Shown here piece by piece: positions 28,940 to 39,853 of a DNA stretch of 64,000 nucleotides. Source of the DNA: Acidimicrobiales bacterium (lineage in GTDB: Bacteria > Actinomycetota > Acidimicrobiia > Acidimicrobiales > MedAcidi-G1); NCBI GenBank assembly GCA_029245675.1, contig JAQWOV010000016.1, forward strand, positions 62,001 through 126,000, written 5' to 3'. The notes beneath the pieces are model-generated. The model was not told where the DNA came from, made no database searches, and worked only from the letters and a program-made list of their open reading frames with translations. Made by a program: the position numbers and the translations under genes. The stretch's first letter is position 1. Every line of letters starts with the position of its first letter.

Positions 28940-28944
28940 CCAGT
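28932..28944. promoter_or_regulatory. Candidate IclR operator in the hutU-iclR spacer
   Basis: ACTGG and CCAGT form an inverted repeat with a 3-base centre. It overlaps both the -35 box predicted for hutU and the start point predicted for iclR-hutH. A wider inverted pair, CTCTTTC at 28908-28914 and GAAAGAG at 28955-28961, brackets it. Position suggests shared control by the local IclR protein. Confidence 0.4.
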
Positions 28945-28966
28945 TTTACCTAGTGAAAGAGTCGTC

Positions 28967-29641
28967 GTGAGTAATTCAACCCTCCATGTAGCCCGATCAG
29001 CCGAGCGGGTACTCAGTCTTTTAGATGCCGTGGTGTCTGCCGGAGCGTTATCTCTAGGCGAAGCAGCCAAAATTGTTGACCTCCCTATCAGCACCGCTTT
29101 ACGGCACCTGAAAACTTTGGAACTCAATGGGTATCTAACCCGGGCCGCGGATGGCAGTTTTAGTGTGGGCCCTACTTTTTTGCGTTTGGCTGTGGCATCG
29201 TTAGAAGCCAGCCCCATGGCACGTTTAATCTTGGCTGCCCAACCTCACCTTGATGCCTTAACGGAAGCCACCGGTGAATCTAGTTATTTAGCAGTGCTCG
29301 AACACGACCATGCTCTTTATTTGGCCACCGCAGAAAGCCCCCGAGCTATTCGCCATGCCGGGTGGGTGGGCCGCACTGTTCCCCTTGACACCACCGCCGT
29401 GGGGGCTGCGCTAAATGGCAAAAAACCGGGCAGCGCCCATTGTGTTATTAGCGCTGTGGAGCCTGATGTGTCAGCGGCGGTAGCGGCGGTAACCGGACCC
29501 AAGGGCGCCATTGTGGCGGCGCTTTCTGTGTTGGGGCCTTCGCAGCGTCTTACCGGTAAAGCTATGAAGACTGCCGGAATTGCCGTTCTCAAAACTGCTG
29601 GGGCCTTGAGCGTTGACCTAGCCGGGGAACAACCGTCATGA
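28967..29641 (+). CDS. IclR-family transcriptional regulator of the hut island
   Basis: The protein (224 residues from the preferred GTG) has an N-terminal winged helix (about residues 7-70, LSLGEAAKIVDLPISTALRHLKTLELNGYL) and a C-terminal GAF-like effector domain. It overlaps hutH by 4 bases and is divergent from hutU, so it is the obvious local regulator of histidine use. A longer frame from 28844 would run through the hutU promoter region and is rejected. The likely effector, urocanate or a related compound, is inference. Confidence 0.88.
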   Translation: MSNSTLHVARSAERVLSLLDAVVSAGALSLGEAAKIVDLPISTALRHLKTLELNGYLTRAADGSFSVGPTFLRLAVASLEASPMARLILAAQPHLDALTEATGESSYLAVLEHDHALYLATAESPRAIRHAGWVGRTVPLDTTAVGAALNGKKPGSAHCVISAVEPDVSAAVAAVTGPKGAIVAALSVLGPSQRLTGKAMKTAGIAVLKTAGALSVDLAGEQPS

Positions 29642-31164
29642 GTATTGATCTAAACGGATCGGGGGTATCCATTGCCGAGGTGGTGGCGGTGGCTCGGCAA
29701 TATTCGCCGGTGACTTTGACTCCGGCGGCTACCGAGCGCATGGCGACGGCCCGTCAGATTGTCGAAACCTTGGCTGAGGGTGAGCCCACTTATGGCGTGT
29801 CGACGGGTTTTGGGGCTTTGGCTACGGTGACTATCCCGCCGGACCGTCGGGCGGCTTTGCAAGAAGCGTTGGTGCGATCGCATGCGGCAGGCATGGGGCC
29901 CAGTGTGGAAACCGAGGTCGTGCGGGCCATGGTGTTTTTACGAGCCCGCACTTTGGCTATGGGTCATAGCGGGGCCCGTCCAGTGGTGGCCGAAAGCTTG
30001 TTGGGTCTGATTAATCATGGCATTCACCCACTGGTGCCCGAACACGGATCGCTGGGGGCGTCGGGTGATCTCGCTCCTCTGGCTCACGGGGCATTGGCTT
30101 TGTTGGGCGAAGGTCAGGTAGAGGTTGGCGGGGTTCTTCAACCGGCGAGCCAAGCGCTGGCGGCGGCCGGGTTGGAGCCTTTAGCGCTGAGCGACAAAGA
30201 GGGTTTGGCGCTCATCAATGGCACCGACGCCATTTTGGGCATGTTGTGCCTGGCTGTTCATGACGCCGAGGTGTTGTTAACGACCGCTGATGTCACAGCG
30301 GCTTTAACCGTTGAAGGAGCCTTGGCTACCGACCGGGCTTTTGCTGCCGATGTCATGGGGTTGCGCCTCCACCCGGGCCAAACAGTAAGTGCCGACAATT
30401 TGCGGCAATTGTTGGCCGGTTCGCCGCTGGTGGCTAGTCACCGGGATGATGATTTACGAGTGCAAGATGCCTATTCCATTCGCTGCACCCCGCAGGTTAA
30501 TGGGGCGGCCCGAGACACGTTGGCTTTTGCTCGCACGGCGGCCATCAACGAACTGGCTTCGGCTATTGATAACCCCATGTTATTGAGCGACGGTCGGGTG
30601 GAGTCGTGCGGCAATTTTCATGCCGCTCCGTTGGGTTTTGCTGCCGACTTTTTAGCGATTGCTTTAAGCGAGGTTGGGGCTATTGCCGAGCGACGCATTG
30701 ACCGGTTACTCGACAAAACCCGGTCGCATGGGTTACCGCCATTTTTAGCTGACGACCCGGGGGTTGACTCTGGTTTAATGATTAGTCATTACACTGTGGC
30801 CGCTATGTGTGCCGAAAATAAGCGCTTGTGTACGCCGGCCAGTGTGGATTCGTTGCCTACCTCAGGCATGCAAGAAGATCATGTGTCGATGGCTTGGGGG
30901 GCGGCGCGCAAACTGCGTAAGGTGGCGGATAATTTGCGGCGTATTTTGGCGGTGGAGTTGGTGGTGGCGGGCCGTGCTGTGGATTTACGGGCCCCCGTTG
31001 TTCCGGCGGCCGGTACCGGTGCGGCGTTGGCGGCGTTGCGGCACGTGGTGGACGGCCCAGGGTCAGACCGACATTTGGCACCAGAGCTTGCTAAGGCCGA
31101 GGCTTTGTTGGCTGACCACAACTTTTTGGCTGCGGTAAGGGCGGCCTGCGGGCCTTTGGCTTAA
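29638..31164 (+). CDS. hutH: Histidine ammonia-lyase
   Basis: This 508-residue enzyme removes ammonia from histidine to give urocanate. The Ala-Ser-Gly triad at 141-143 in GSLGASGDLAPLAHG forms the MIO prosthetic group. YGVSTGFG near 52-59 carries the catalytic Tyr, and QDAYSIRCTPQVNGAARD and ENKRLCTPASVDSLPTSGMQEDHVSM are typical. It is coupled to iclR by an ATGA overlap and is the last rightward gene of the island. The right direct repeat lies 45 bases after its stop. Confidence 0.97.
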   Translation: MSIDLNGSGVSIAEVVAVARQYSPVTLTPAATERMATARQIVETLAEGEPTYGVSTGFGALATVTIPPDRRAALQEALVRSHAAGMGPSVETEVVRAMVFLRARTLAMGHSGARPVVAESLLGLINHGIHPLVPEHGSLGASGDLAPLAHGALALLGEGQVEVGGVLQPASQALAAAGLEPLALSDKEGLALINGTDAILGMLCLAVHDAEVLLTTADVTAALTVEGALATDRAFAADVMGLRLHPGQTVSADNLRQLLAGSPLVASHRDDDLRVQDAYSIRCTPQVNGAARDTLAFARTAAINELASAIDNPMLLSDGRVESCGNFHAAPLGFAADFLAIALSEVGAIAERRIDRLLDKTRSHGLPPFLADDPGVDSGLMISHYTVAAMCAENKRLCTPASVDSLPTSGMQEDHVSMAWGAARKLRKVADNLRRILAVELVVAGRAVDLRAPVVPAAGTGAALAALRHVVDGPGSDRHLAPELAKAEALLADHNFLAAVRAACGPLA

Positions 31165-31202
31165 TCAACTAAGGCGATACCTTACGGTGCCGACTACTAC
31201 GG

Positions 31203-31961
31203 CTATGTGGGCTTCTTCCAAACTGAGACGTGAACCGTTGACTCTTCGGTGTAAGGCGAATCAAGCCAATCCTCCCACCGGTGTTCTAAAGACAGGTTCG
31301 CTGCTGATGTCATGTCATCAAGTTGTGACGGATACACGTAACGCAACAAATAAGGAAACAGCCGGTTACCAGAAGACGTCATTTCAATTCTTTGCCCCGT
31401 AATAGTTTGTTCTTCCTCATCAGTTAGTACAGCGTCAGCGAGAATGCGGTCTATCTCTATAGATCTGATGGAGAAACCATCATGTGTTTTAGGGTCGGGA
31501 ACAAAAGCTTCGATAATGAAACGCCCCCCAGGTTTAAGTAGCCGTTCAACCGCAGCGACACAAGACTCCTGATCTTTTTGGCTGGTGAGATTAAAAAAAG
31601 TATTGAAACCCACAAAAATTAGCGAAAACGTTTCCGGTTCTAACCCGGGCGGATTAGCCATATCGCCTTTAATGATTCTGATCGCTTCAGAACCTGGTTT
31701 AGCTCGCAAAAGATCAAGCATCGCGTCTGAAGCATCCACCCCAGTGACATCCAAACCTCTTTTAGCTATCGGTAAAGCAAGACGGCCGCTTCCAACCCCC
31801 AGTTCAAGCACCGAACCACCGTCCGCTAAAGAAAATATTTTCTCCGCCACTACATCCGGATTCCCCATTATGGACACAGCAACATTGCCGTCTTCGCCGT
31901 ACCAGTCGTCGTAAACGCAGGCGAACAAATCCCCGTAAGTTTCCGGCCCGTACTTTTCCAT
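31203..31961 (-). CDS. Class I SAM-dependent methyltransferase (target gene of the island insertion)
   Basis: The 252-residue protein has the Rossmann motif I VLELGVGSGRLALPIA and motif II VTGVDASDAML near residues 55-85, then IIKGDMANP and LIFVGFNTFFNL. This is the general layout of small-molecule methyltransferases; the substrate is unknown. Its last 22 codons overlap the right copy of the 60-bp repeat. A second copy of this end lies at 24054, beyond the hut cluster. The gene therefore appears to be the integration target whose 3' end was rebuilt by the incoming DNA. GC is lower than in the adjacent hut genes. Confidence 0.88.
   Translation of the reverse strand: MEKYGPETYGDLFACVYDDWYGEDGNVAVSIMGNPDVVAEKIFSLADGGSVLELGVGSGRLALPIAKRGLDVTGVDASDAMLDLLRAKPGSEAIRIIKGDMANPPGLEPETFSLIFVGFNTFFNLTSQKDQESCVAAVERLLKPGGRFIIEAFVPDPKTHDGFSIRSIEIDRILADAVLTDEEEQTITGQRIEMTSSGNRLFPYLLRYVYPSQLDDMTSAANLSLEHRWEDWLDSPYTEESTVHVSVWKKPT
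31209..31268 (+). repeat. Right copy of 60-bp direct repeat flanking the hut island (attR-like)
   Basis: This copy lies inside the 3' end of the methyltransferase gene and matches 24054-24113 at 56 of 60 positions in the same orientation. It is followed immediately by the rest of that gene, whereas the left copy is followed by unrelated sequence. Confidence 0.9.
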
Positions 31962-32021
31962 TTCTTCACTATGCCTTCAATTGGGTCGTTACCGACAGGA
32001 AATACACCGTACCCTTAACTA

Positions 32022-33158
32022 GTGATGACATATTTAGATCATGCTGCGAGCACCCCAACTCGACCAGAAGTAGTTGAAGCAATGATGCCTTGGTTTACCC
32101 AACACCCAGGCAACCCTTCGGGCGCCCATCATCAAGCACGAGAAGCCCGCCGAGCCGTAGATGAAGCCAGAGACGCAGTCGCCGCACTTGTCGGAGCCGA
32201 TTCTTCCGAAGTGGTGTTCACCAGCGGCGGAACCGAAGCAGACAACCTCGCTATAGACGGTGTTCTCCGAGCCAAAGGCGGCACACCGATCTGCACGGCA
32301 ACTGAACACCCCGCGGTTCTTGAACCGGTAAGAGACAGCGGCGGCATGATTGTCCCCACTGACCATTTGGGGCAAATAAATTTAGAAACGTTCACAGAAA
32401 CTTTAGATTCAGTTGACAACATTTCGTTAGTTTCCGCTATGACCGCCAACAACGAAACAGGAATCATCAACCCGGTAACAGACATCGCTACTCTTTTACA
32501 AGAACGATCTCCAGAAACTTTTCTCCACACTGACGCGGTCCAAGCAACCGCTTGGCTTGATTTAGTCAAACACTGCGAAGGAGCCCATCTTGTAAGCATC
32601 ACGGGACACAAATTCGGGGGGCCAAAAGGAGCGGGTGCTCTCATCGTCAAAAAAGGTGTCCCTTTCGCGGCGACACAACGTGGAGGAGGGCAAGAAAGAG
32701 AACGACGAAGCGGAACCCAAAACGTTCCCGCCATCGTCGGCCTCGGCAAAGCCGCTCAACTCATCATGAACGAACGAGAAACACTCGCATCCCGTGTCAC
32801 CGCTTTACGTGACCGACTCGAAGAAGAACTCATTGCTTTAGTCCCAGACACATTCCGCACTCTGCCACAAGACAGCAACCGAACCCCACAAATAGCGCAC
32901 CTCTGTTTCAAAGGCGTAGAAAGCGAATCGTTACTATTTCTTTTAGAACAAGAAGGAATCGCAGCCAGCGCAGCTTCATCTTGCGCCAGCGGAGCACAAC
33001 AAGCCTCTCATGTTCTCCACGCCATGGGCATCGACTATGAAACAGCAGCAGGATCCATTCGCCTTTCCTTAGGTTGGACAACTACCGAAGAAGAAATAAA
33101 CCACGCCCTCACCGTCATACCTGCCGCCGTCAGCCAACTAAGGGAATACCCCAAATGA
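32022..33158 (+). CDS. Cysteine desulfurase (NifS/IscS family)
   Basis: This 378-residue PLP enzyme takes sulfur from cysteine as an enzyme-bound persulfide. It has YLDHAASTP at the start, the EHPAV motif, the PLP lysine in SITGHKFGGPKGAG, and the catalytic Cys in ASAASSCASGAQQASHVLHAMG near the C-terminus. Its stop overlaps the mnmA start (ATGA), so it is the probable sulfur donor for tRNA 2-thiouridine formation. Confidence 0.94.
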   Translation: MMTYLDHAASTPTRPEVVEAMMPWFTQHPGNPSGAHHQAREARRAVDEARDAVAALVGADSSEVVFTSGGTEADNLAIDGVLRAKGGTPICTATEHPAVLEPVRDSGGMIVPTDHLGQINLETFTETLDSVDNISLVSAMTANNETGIINPVTDIATLLQERSPETFLHTDAVQATAWLDLVKHCEGAHLVSITGHKFGGPKGAGALIVKKGVPFAATQRGGGQERERRSGTQNVPAIVGLGKAAQLIMNERETLASRVTALRDRLEEELIALVPDTFRTLPQDSNRTPQIAHLCFKGVESESLLFLLEQEGIAASAASSCASGAQQASHVLHAMGIDYETAAGSIRLSLGWTTTEEEINHALTVIPAAVSQLREYPK

Positions 33159-34183
33159 GCAGAGTCATGGTCGCCATGTCAGGAGGTGTCGATTCTTCAG
33201 TCGCGGCCGCGTTAATGAAAGAAGAAGGCCACGAAGTAGTCGGAGTAACACTACGACTTTGGGGCGGAGAATCAGATTCTGGCTGCTGCGCCATCTCCGA
33301 CGTCGACGATGCACGCCGAGTGTGCGACACGTTAAACATAGAACATCATGTATTCAACATGAGCGACGAGTTCGACCACCACGTTGTCGACCCGTATGTT
33401 TCCAGCCACGCCACCGGCCTCACCCCAAACCCCTGCATCGAATGCAACCGACACATAAAATTCGACCTTCTCCATCATCGAGTCCAAGCTCTCGGCTTTG
33501 ACCGCCTCGCCACCGGCCACCACGCCCGCATCGCCACACAACCCGACGGAACCTATCGACTGGCACGCGCCATCGACTCCAGCAAAGACCAGACATATGT
33601 CCTTTACATGCTTGATCAAAGCAAACTCTCCACGCTAGATCTACCCATCGGAGACCTCACCAAAGACCAGGTACGAGACTTAGCGACACAACTAGATTTA
33701 CGAACCGCAACCAAACCAGACAGCCAAGACGTCTGTTTCATAACTCGTGAACACGGCCGAGACGATTTTCTTCGCAAAAGAATTCCGCTCACCCCTGGAC
33801 GAGTAATCGATACTGAAGGAATCGAAGTAGGCAGCGTTGATGCAGTAGAGATGGTCACCATCGGGCAAAGAAAAGGAATGGCTACAGCGGGGGGAACAAA
33901 CCCTCGTTACGCCATAAACGTTGACGTGCCCAATGCAACAGTCACCGTAGGAGAGCCAGAAGACCTTTTAGTTGAATCAACATCAGTTAAAGACTGCGTC
34001 TGGGCAAACCAACTAACTAACGGACCGGTGCTCGTTCAAATCAGCGCCCACGGTAAACCCATGAAAGCAACACTAAAAGACAACACCATTTATTGGGAAG
34101 AACCACAACGCCGAGTCGCCCCAGGCCAAGCCGTCGTATTTTACGACAACGACGAAGTGCTAGGCGGAGGAATGGCCTGTTAA
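33155..34183 (+). CDS. mnmA: tRNA-specific 2-thiouridylase
   Basis: The 342-residue enzyme thiolates U34 in tRNAs for Lys, Glu and Gln. The PP-loop AMSGGVDSSVAAALM is at the N-terminus. The two cysteines lie in TPNPCIECNRHIKF and SQDVCFITREHG. DQTYVLYML and TIGQRKGM are conserved. The ATG at 33155 overlaps the desulfurase stop; a longer frame from 33074 lies inside that gene and is rejected. The 3' end overlaps the next, convergent gene by 24 bases. Confidence 0.95.
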   Translation: MSRVMVAMSGGVDSSVAAALMKEEGHEVVGVTLRLWGGESDSGCCAISDVDDARRVCDTLNIEHHVFNMSDEFDHHVVDPYVSSHATGLTPNPCIECNRHIKFDLLHHRVQALGFDRLATGHHARIATQPDGTYRLARAIDSSKDQTYVLYMLDQSKLSTLDLPIGDLTKDQVRDLATQLDLRTATKPDSQDVCFITREHGRDDFLRKRIPLTPGRVIDTEGIEVGSVDAVEMVTIGQRKGMATAGGTNPRYAINVDVPNATVTVGEPEDLLVESTSVKDCVWANQLTNGPVLVQISAHGKPMKATLKDNTIYWEEPQRRVAPGQAVVFYDNDEVLGGGMAC

Positions 34184-35035
34184 CGAACGGCCAACCGCTT
34201 CAGATAAAAAAGAATCCGGGCGAACCGGAGCAAACAAAAAAGCATCAATAGTCACCATTTCAGTTTCTTTCTTAACCGCAGCCGGCCACACATCATGCGG
34301 AGATTCACAGCGAACTTCAAGAGCGAGACCGTAAGCGCCTTGAGTGAAATCCGTGGCGTCAGTATTTACCGAAGCTGGGCCTAGCGACTCAATTTCACTT
34401 TTCTGAAAAAGAGTCGGCTCATTCAACGCCAAATGATCATGGAGCACTAACCCGGCAGGAACAAGAACCACCCATCTCCGGTTGAGTTGATGAAGAGACC
34501 GCAACCCAAAGAAAGTTAAAGGAAACCCAACAACACAGAGAACGGCACCAACAACGAAAGATTCTTCAGCCAACAAGTACGGGCCGCAAATCAAACCAGC
34601 AACAGAAACCAAATAAGTCGCCGGACGAAGAAAACCAGTAACCGCAGCTGAAGACCGTAACAAAAAACGTTTTTCATCGCCATAAGAAAGCTGATCCACA
34701 AAAACATCCCCAACAGTCGCATTAGAACTCGCTAACAAAGCGACCGCAACAAAAATCAATGCGACAACTATCACAGAAGAAGTAGCTGAAGAAGTAGACG
34801 CCCAAAGCACAAGAACACCCGCAGTAACCGTCCCGAAACGAATAACAGTAAGCGACAAAGGACGAGGAATAAAAGCAGAAAAAAGAACTAATCCCCAAAG
34901 AACCCAAAGAACCACGGAAAGCACTGAGCGCGGAGTCTCTTCAAGAGGGTTTAAACCATCAGCAAGCAACGGGCCGACACCGAGAGGAAAAACACTCCAA
35001 ATAACGCCCAAACCAAATAAAAGCAGTCGATTCAT
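34160..35035 (-). CDS. Membrane protein of unknown function
   Basis: The protein (291 residues from the ATG at 35035) has about six hydrophobic helices in the first 180 residues, then a soluble C-terminal part of about 110 residues. That part contains the WVVLVPAGLVLHDHLALNEPTLF segment, resembling a small beta domain. An upstream in-frame ATG at 35056 is less likely. The 3' end overlaps mnmA by 24 bases in opposite orientation. No known domain is recognised. Confidence 0.7.
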   Translation of the reverse strand: MNRLLLFGLGVIWSVFPLGVGPLLADGLNPLEETPRSVLSVVLWVLWGLVLFSAFIPRPLSLTVIRFGTVTAGVLVLWASTSSATSSVIVVALIFVAVALLASSNATVGDVFVDQLSYGDEKRFLLRSSAAVTGFLRPATYLVSVAGLICGPYLLAEESFVVGAVLCVVGFPLTFFGLRSLHQLNRRWVVLVPAGLVLHDHLALNEPTLFQKSEIESLGPASVNTDATDFTQGAYGLALEVRCESPHDVWPAAVKKETEMVTIDAFLFAPVRPDSFLSEAVGRSLTGHSSA

Positions 35036-35111
35036 GTTTCTTTGATAAATGGCCACAAGGTAACGCTAGAGGATTTCACCCCTTCCCGGTCCAACCAGAG
35101 CATCCCGGTAG

Positions 35112-37612
<2,501 letters not shown>

Positions 37613-37629
37613 GGACTAGCGTAGGAGGG

Positions 37630-39498
37630 GTGAATGAATCAAACGAATCGACTCCTGGAGCAGTGAATTTCCCTGATTTAAGCGGCACAGTCCTAAATCA
37701 GCGATACCGCCTACACCAGATAATCGGGACAGGAACTTCCGGCACGGTTTATGTCGCAGTTGACCTCAACACCAGCCAAAGAGTGGCGGTAAAAGTATTA
37801 CACCCTTCTCTAAGCAACGACAAGAAATTCATTGAACGTTTTTATTCTGAAACAAAGAGAGTCAGCTCCCTTAATCACCCGAATATTCTCAAATTACAAG
37901 ACTGGGGAGTAGACGGCTCTCCCTATTTAGTGACTGAGTATTTAGGCGGAGGAAGTTTGAGAAGCATTTTGGCAACCGGCTACACGCTAAGCCCAAGCCA
38001 AGCACTTCTCATGGGGCTAGAAGCATGCAAAGCCCTTAGTCACGCTCACGAGCGTGGAGTCATCCATCAAGACATCAAGCCAGCCAATTTTCTTTTCGGT
38101 CAGGATGGAAAACTTCGCATCAGCGACTTCGGATTAGCAAGTGCGTTAGATGAAGTAACCCACTCAGAAATCTTCACCGAAGGGTTTGCTGGAACGGTAC
38201 GTTACGCGTCACCAGAACAAGCCAGTAAACAGCCACTCAACGGAAGTTCAGATATTTATGCGCTCGCTATTGTCTTTGTTGAAGCAATCACCGGGCGTAT
38301 CCCATTTCTATCAGACACTCTTACGGAGACCCTAAAAACTCGTATAGGAAAATCAGTTCCTGTCCCGGAAACTCTCGGACCTTTAGCCCCAACAATACAA
38401 AAATCAGGGTTAGCGGATCCGGCGAGCCGCCCAACAGCAGAACGCATGAGACAAATGCTTCTCGAAGCATCTCCTGCGCTCCCGCGACCCAACCCTCTTC
38501 CCCTTGTTGGCCCTGGAGAAATAGGAGCTGCTCCGCTACCTGGAGAAGCAACAATAGTCGCCCCACATCTAGAGCAGACATTAGAGAAACCTCAACGGAT
38601 GCGAACGGTTGGACCCAAACGGCGCTGGCCGACAATAGCGTTAGCGGCCTTACTCTTAGCCGGAGCGATCATCGGAGGCATTTTCTTATGGCAAAACGCA
38701 CAAACCGAAGAGATGGCAGTTCCTTCAGTCGCCGGTCGACAACTTGAGGAAACCTATGAACGTCTCATAAAACTCGGATGGACAGTAGAAGAACGATATG
38801 AACGACGTGATGGAACCACAGAAGGGCAAATACTCGGCACCGATCCACCAGCTGGATCTTTTTACGAAAAGGAACAAACGGTCGCGGTGATCATTTCTTT
38901 GGGCCCCACTCGAGTGGCCATACCCGCCGACATTCAAGGCAGCACTTTAGAAGCTGCGACGCAATTGATTGAAGAAGCTGGCCTTACTTTAGGTGAAGTT
39001 TTCTTCACTTACAGCGAAGAAGTTCCCAAAGGTCTCGTAATTGGTTCACTTGCTTTATCAGAGGATCTCCCACGTGGCGGGCCAGTTGATTTAGAAATAT
39101 CCGAAGGTCCGCCTCCCAAAATAATTCCGGAAGGTTTAGTAGGACAAGAAGTCTCTGAAGTTCAAAGCGTTCTCGCCGCTCTCGGACTCAACCTAGAAAT
39201 AGTCGAAGAGTACAGCTCAGCTATTGAAATAGGTTTCGTCTCTTCAATAAGTCCTCCAGAACAATCAGAAATAGATTTCGGATCAACAGTAGTGATTGGC
39301 ATCTCCTTGGGACTCATGCCCCGCGCTGTTCCAGATGTCGTGGGATTAGATCGTGTAACTGCTGAAATGCGTTTACAATCAGCCGGATTCTTAGTGATAG
39401 CGGTAGATGGACCTGAAAACGGGATAGTGGACGAACAAACCCCTGCCGCAGGAGAAATGGCGATACCAAATGACACAATTGAGTTAGTCATTCAATGA
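37630..39498 (+). CDS. PASTA-domain Ser/Thr protein kinase (PknB-like, HQD variant)
   Basis: The 622-residue protein has an N-terminal kinase domain (about 25-285), a single membrane helix at about 331-354 and four PASTA repeats to the C-terminus. These are thought to sense peptidoglycan fragments. The ATP-binding lysine is K55 in VAVKVLH, DFG is present, and the activation segment ends YASPEQA. The catalytic loop reads HQDIKPAN at 146-153, with Gln in place of the usual Arg of HRD. The GTG start has GGAGG upstream. It precedes gatCAB by 53 bases. Confidence 0.93.
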   Translation: MNESNESTPGAVNFPDLSGTVLNQRYRLHQIIGTGTSGTVYVAVDLNTSQRVAVKVLHPSLSNDKKFIERFYSETKRVSSLNHPNILKLQDWGVDGSPYLVTEYLGGGSLRSILATGYTLSPSQALLMGLEACKALSHAHERGVIHQDIKPANFLFGQDGKLRISDFGLASALDEVTHSEIFTEGFAGTVRYASPEQASKQPLNGSSDIYALAIVFVEAITGRIPFLSDTLTETLKTRIGKSVPVPETLGPLAPTIQKSGLADPASRPTAERMRQMLLEASPALPRPNPLPLVGPGEIGAAPLPGEATIVAPHLEQTLEKPQRMRTVGPKRRWPTIALAALLLAGAIIGGIFLWQNAQTEEMAVPSVAGRQLEETYERLIKLGWTVEERYERRDGTTEGQILGTDPPAGSFYEKEQTVAVIISLGPTRVAIPADIQGSTLEAATQLIEEAGLTLGEVFFTYSEEVPKGLVIGSLALSEDLPRGGPVDLEISEGPPPKIIPEGLVGQEVSEVQSVLAALGLNLEIVEEYSSAIEIGFVSSISPPEQSEIDFGSTVVIGISLGLMPRAVPDVVGLDRVTAEMRLQSAGFLVIAVDGPENGIVDEQTPAAGEMAIPNDTIELVIQ

Positions 39499-39550
39499 AC
39501 AGTAAAATTAAGCAAAGAAAACTAACAGTTAGGCTCTACCCTCAAATCTA

Positions 39551-39853
39551 ATGAATGAACGAATTTCGCGCGACGATGTAGCACATGTGGCCCGCTTGGC
39601 TTGCTTGTCTTTGACAGATGATGAACTTGATTCCTTTACTAGTCAACTCGCAGACATCTTGGAACATGCCGCAGACCTTGACGCGCTTGAACTTGAAGAA
39701 ATTGAACCAACCGCGCATCCTTTGCCACTGGCTAATGTTTTGCGTGATGATGAACCCGGAGCGGCAGCGGACCGAGAAAAGTTTTTAGCAAGTGCTCCGC
39801 AAATTGAAAACAATCAGTTCAAAGTGCCTCCGGCTCTCGGAGACCCCTCATGA
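39551..39853 (+). CDS. gatC: Asp-tRNA(Asn)/Glu-tRNA(Gln) amidotransferase subunit C
   Basis: This 100-residue small subunit stabilises GatA. It has the typical VAHVARLACLSLTDDELDSFTSQLADIL start and the PTAHPLPLANVLRDDEPG segment. Its stop overlaps the gatA ATG by 4 bases. The set gatC-gatA-gatB is complete and contiguous, so the organism probably forms Gln-tRNA and/or Asn-tRNA by transamidation. Confidence 0.95.
   Translation: MNERISRDDVAHVARLACLSLTDDELDSFTSQLADILEHAADLDALELEEIEPTAHPLPLANVLRDDEPGAAADREKFLASAPQIENNQFKVPPALGDPS

Noticed and set aside
28844-28966. Extended N-terminus for the IclR protein
   Set aside because: It would translate through the hutU start and both promoters and adds sequence unlike IclR proteins.
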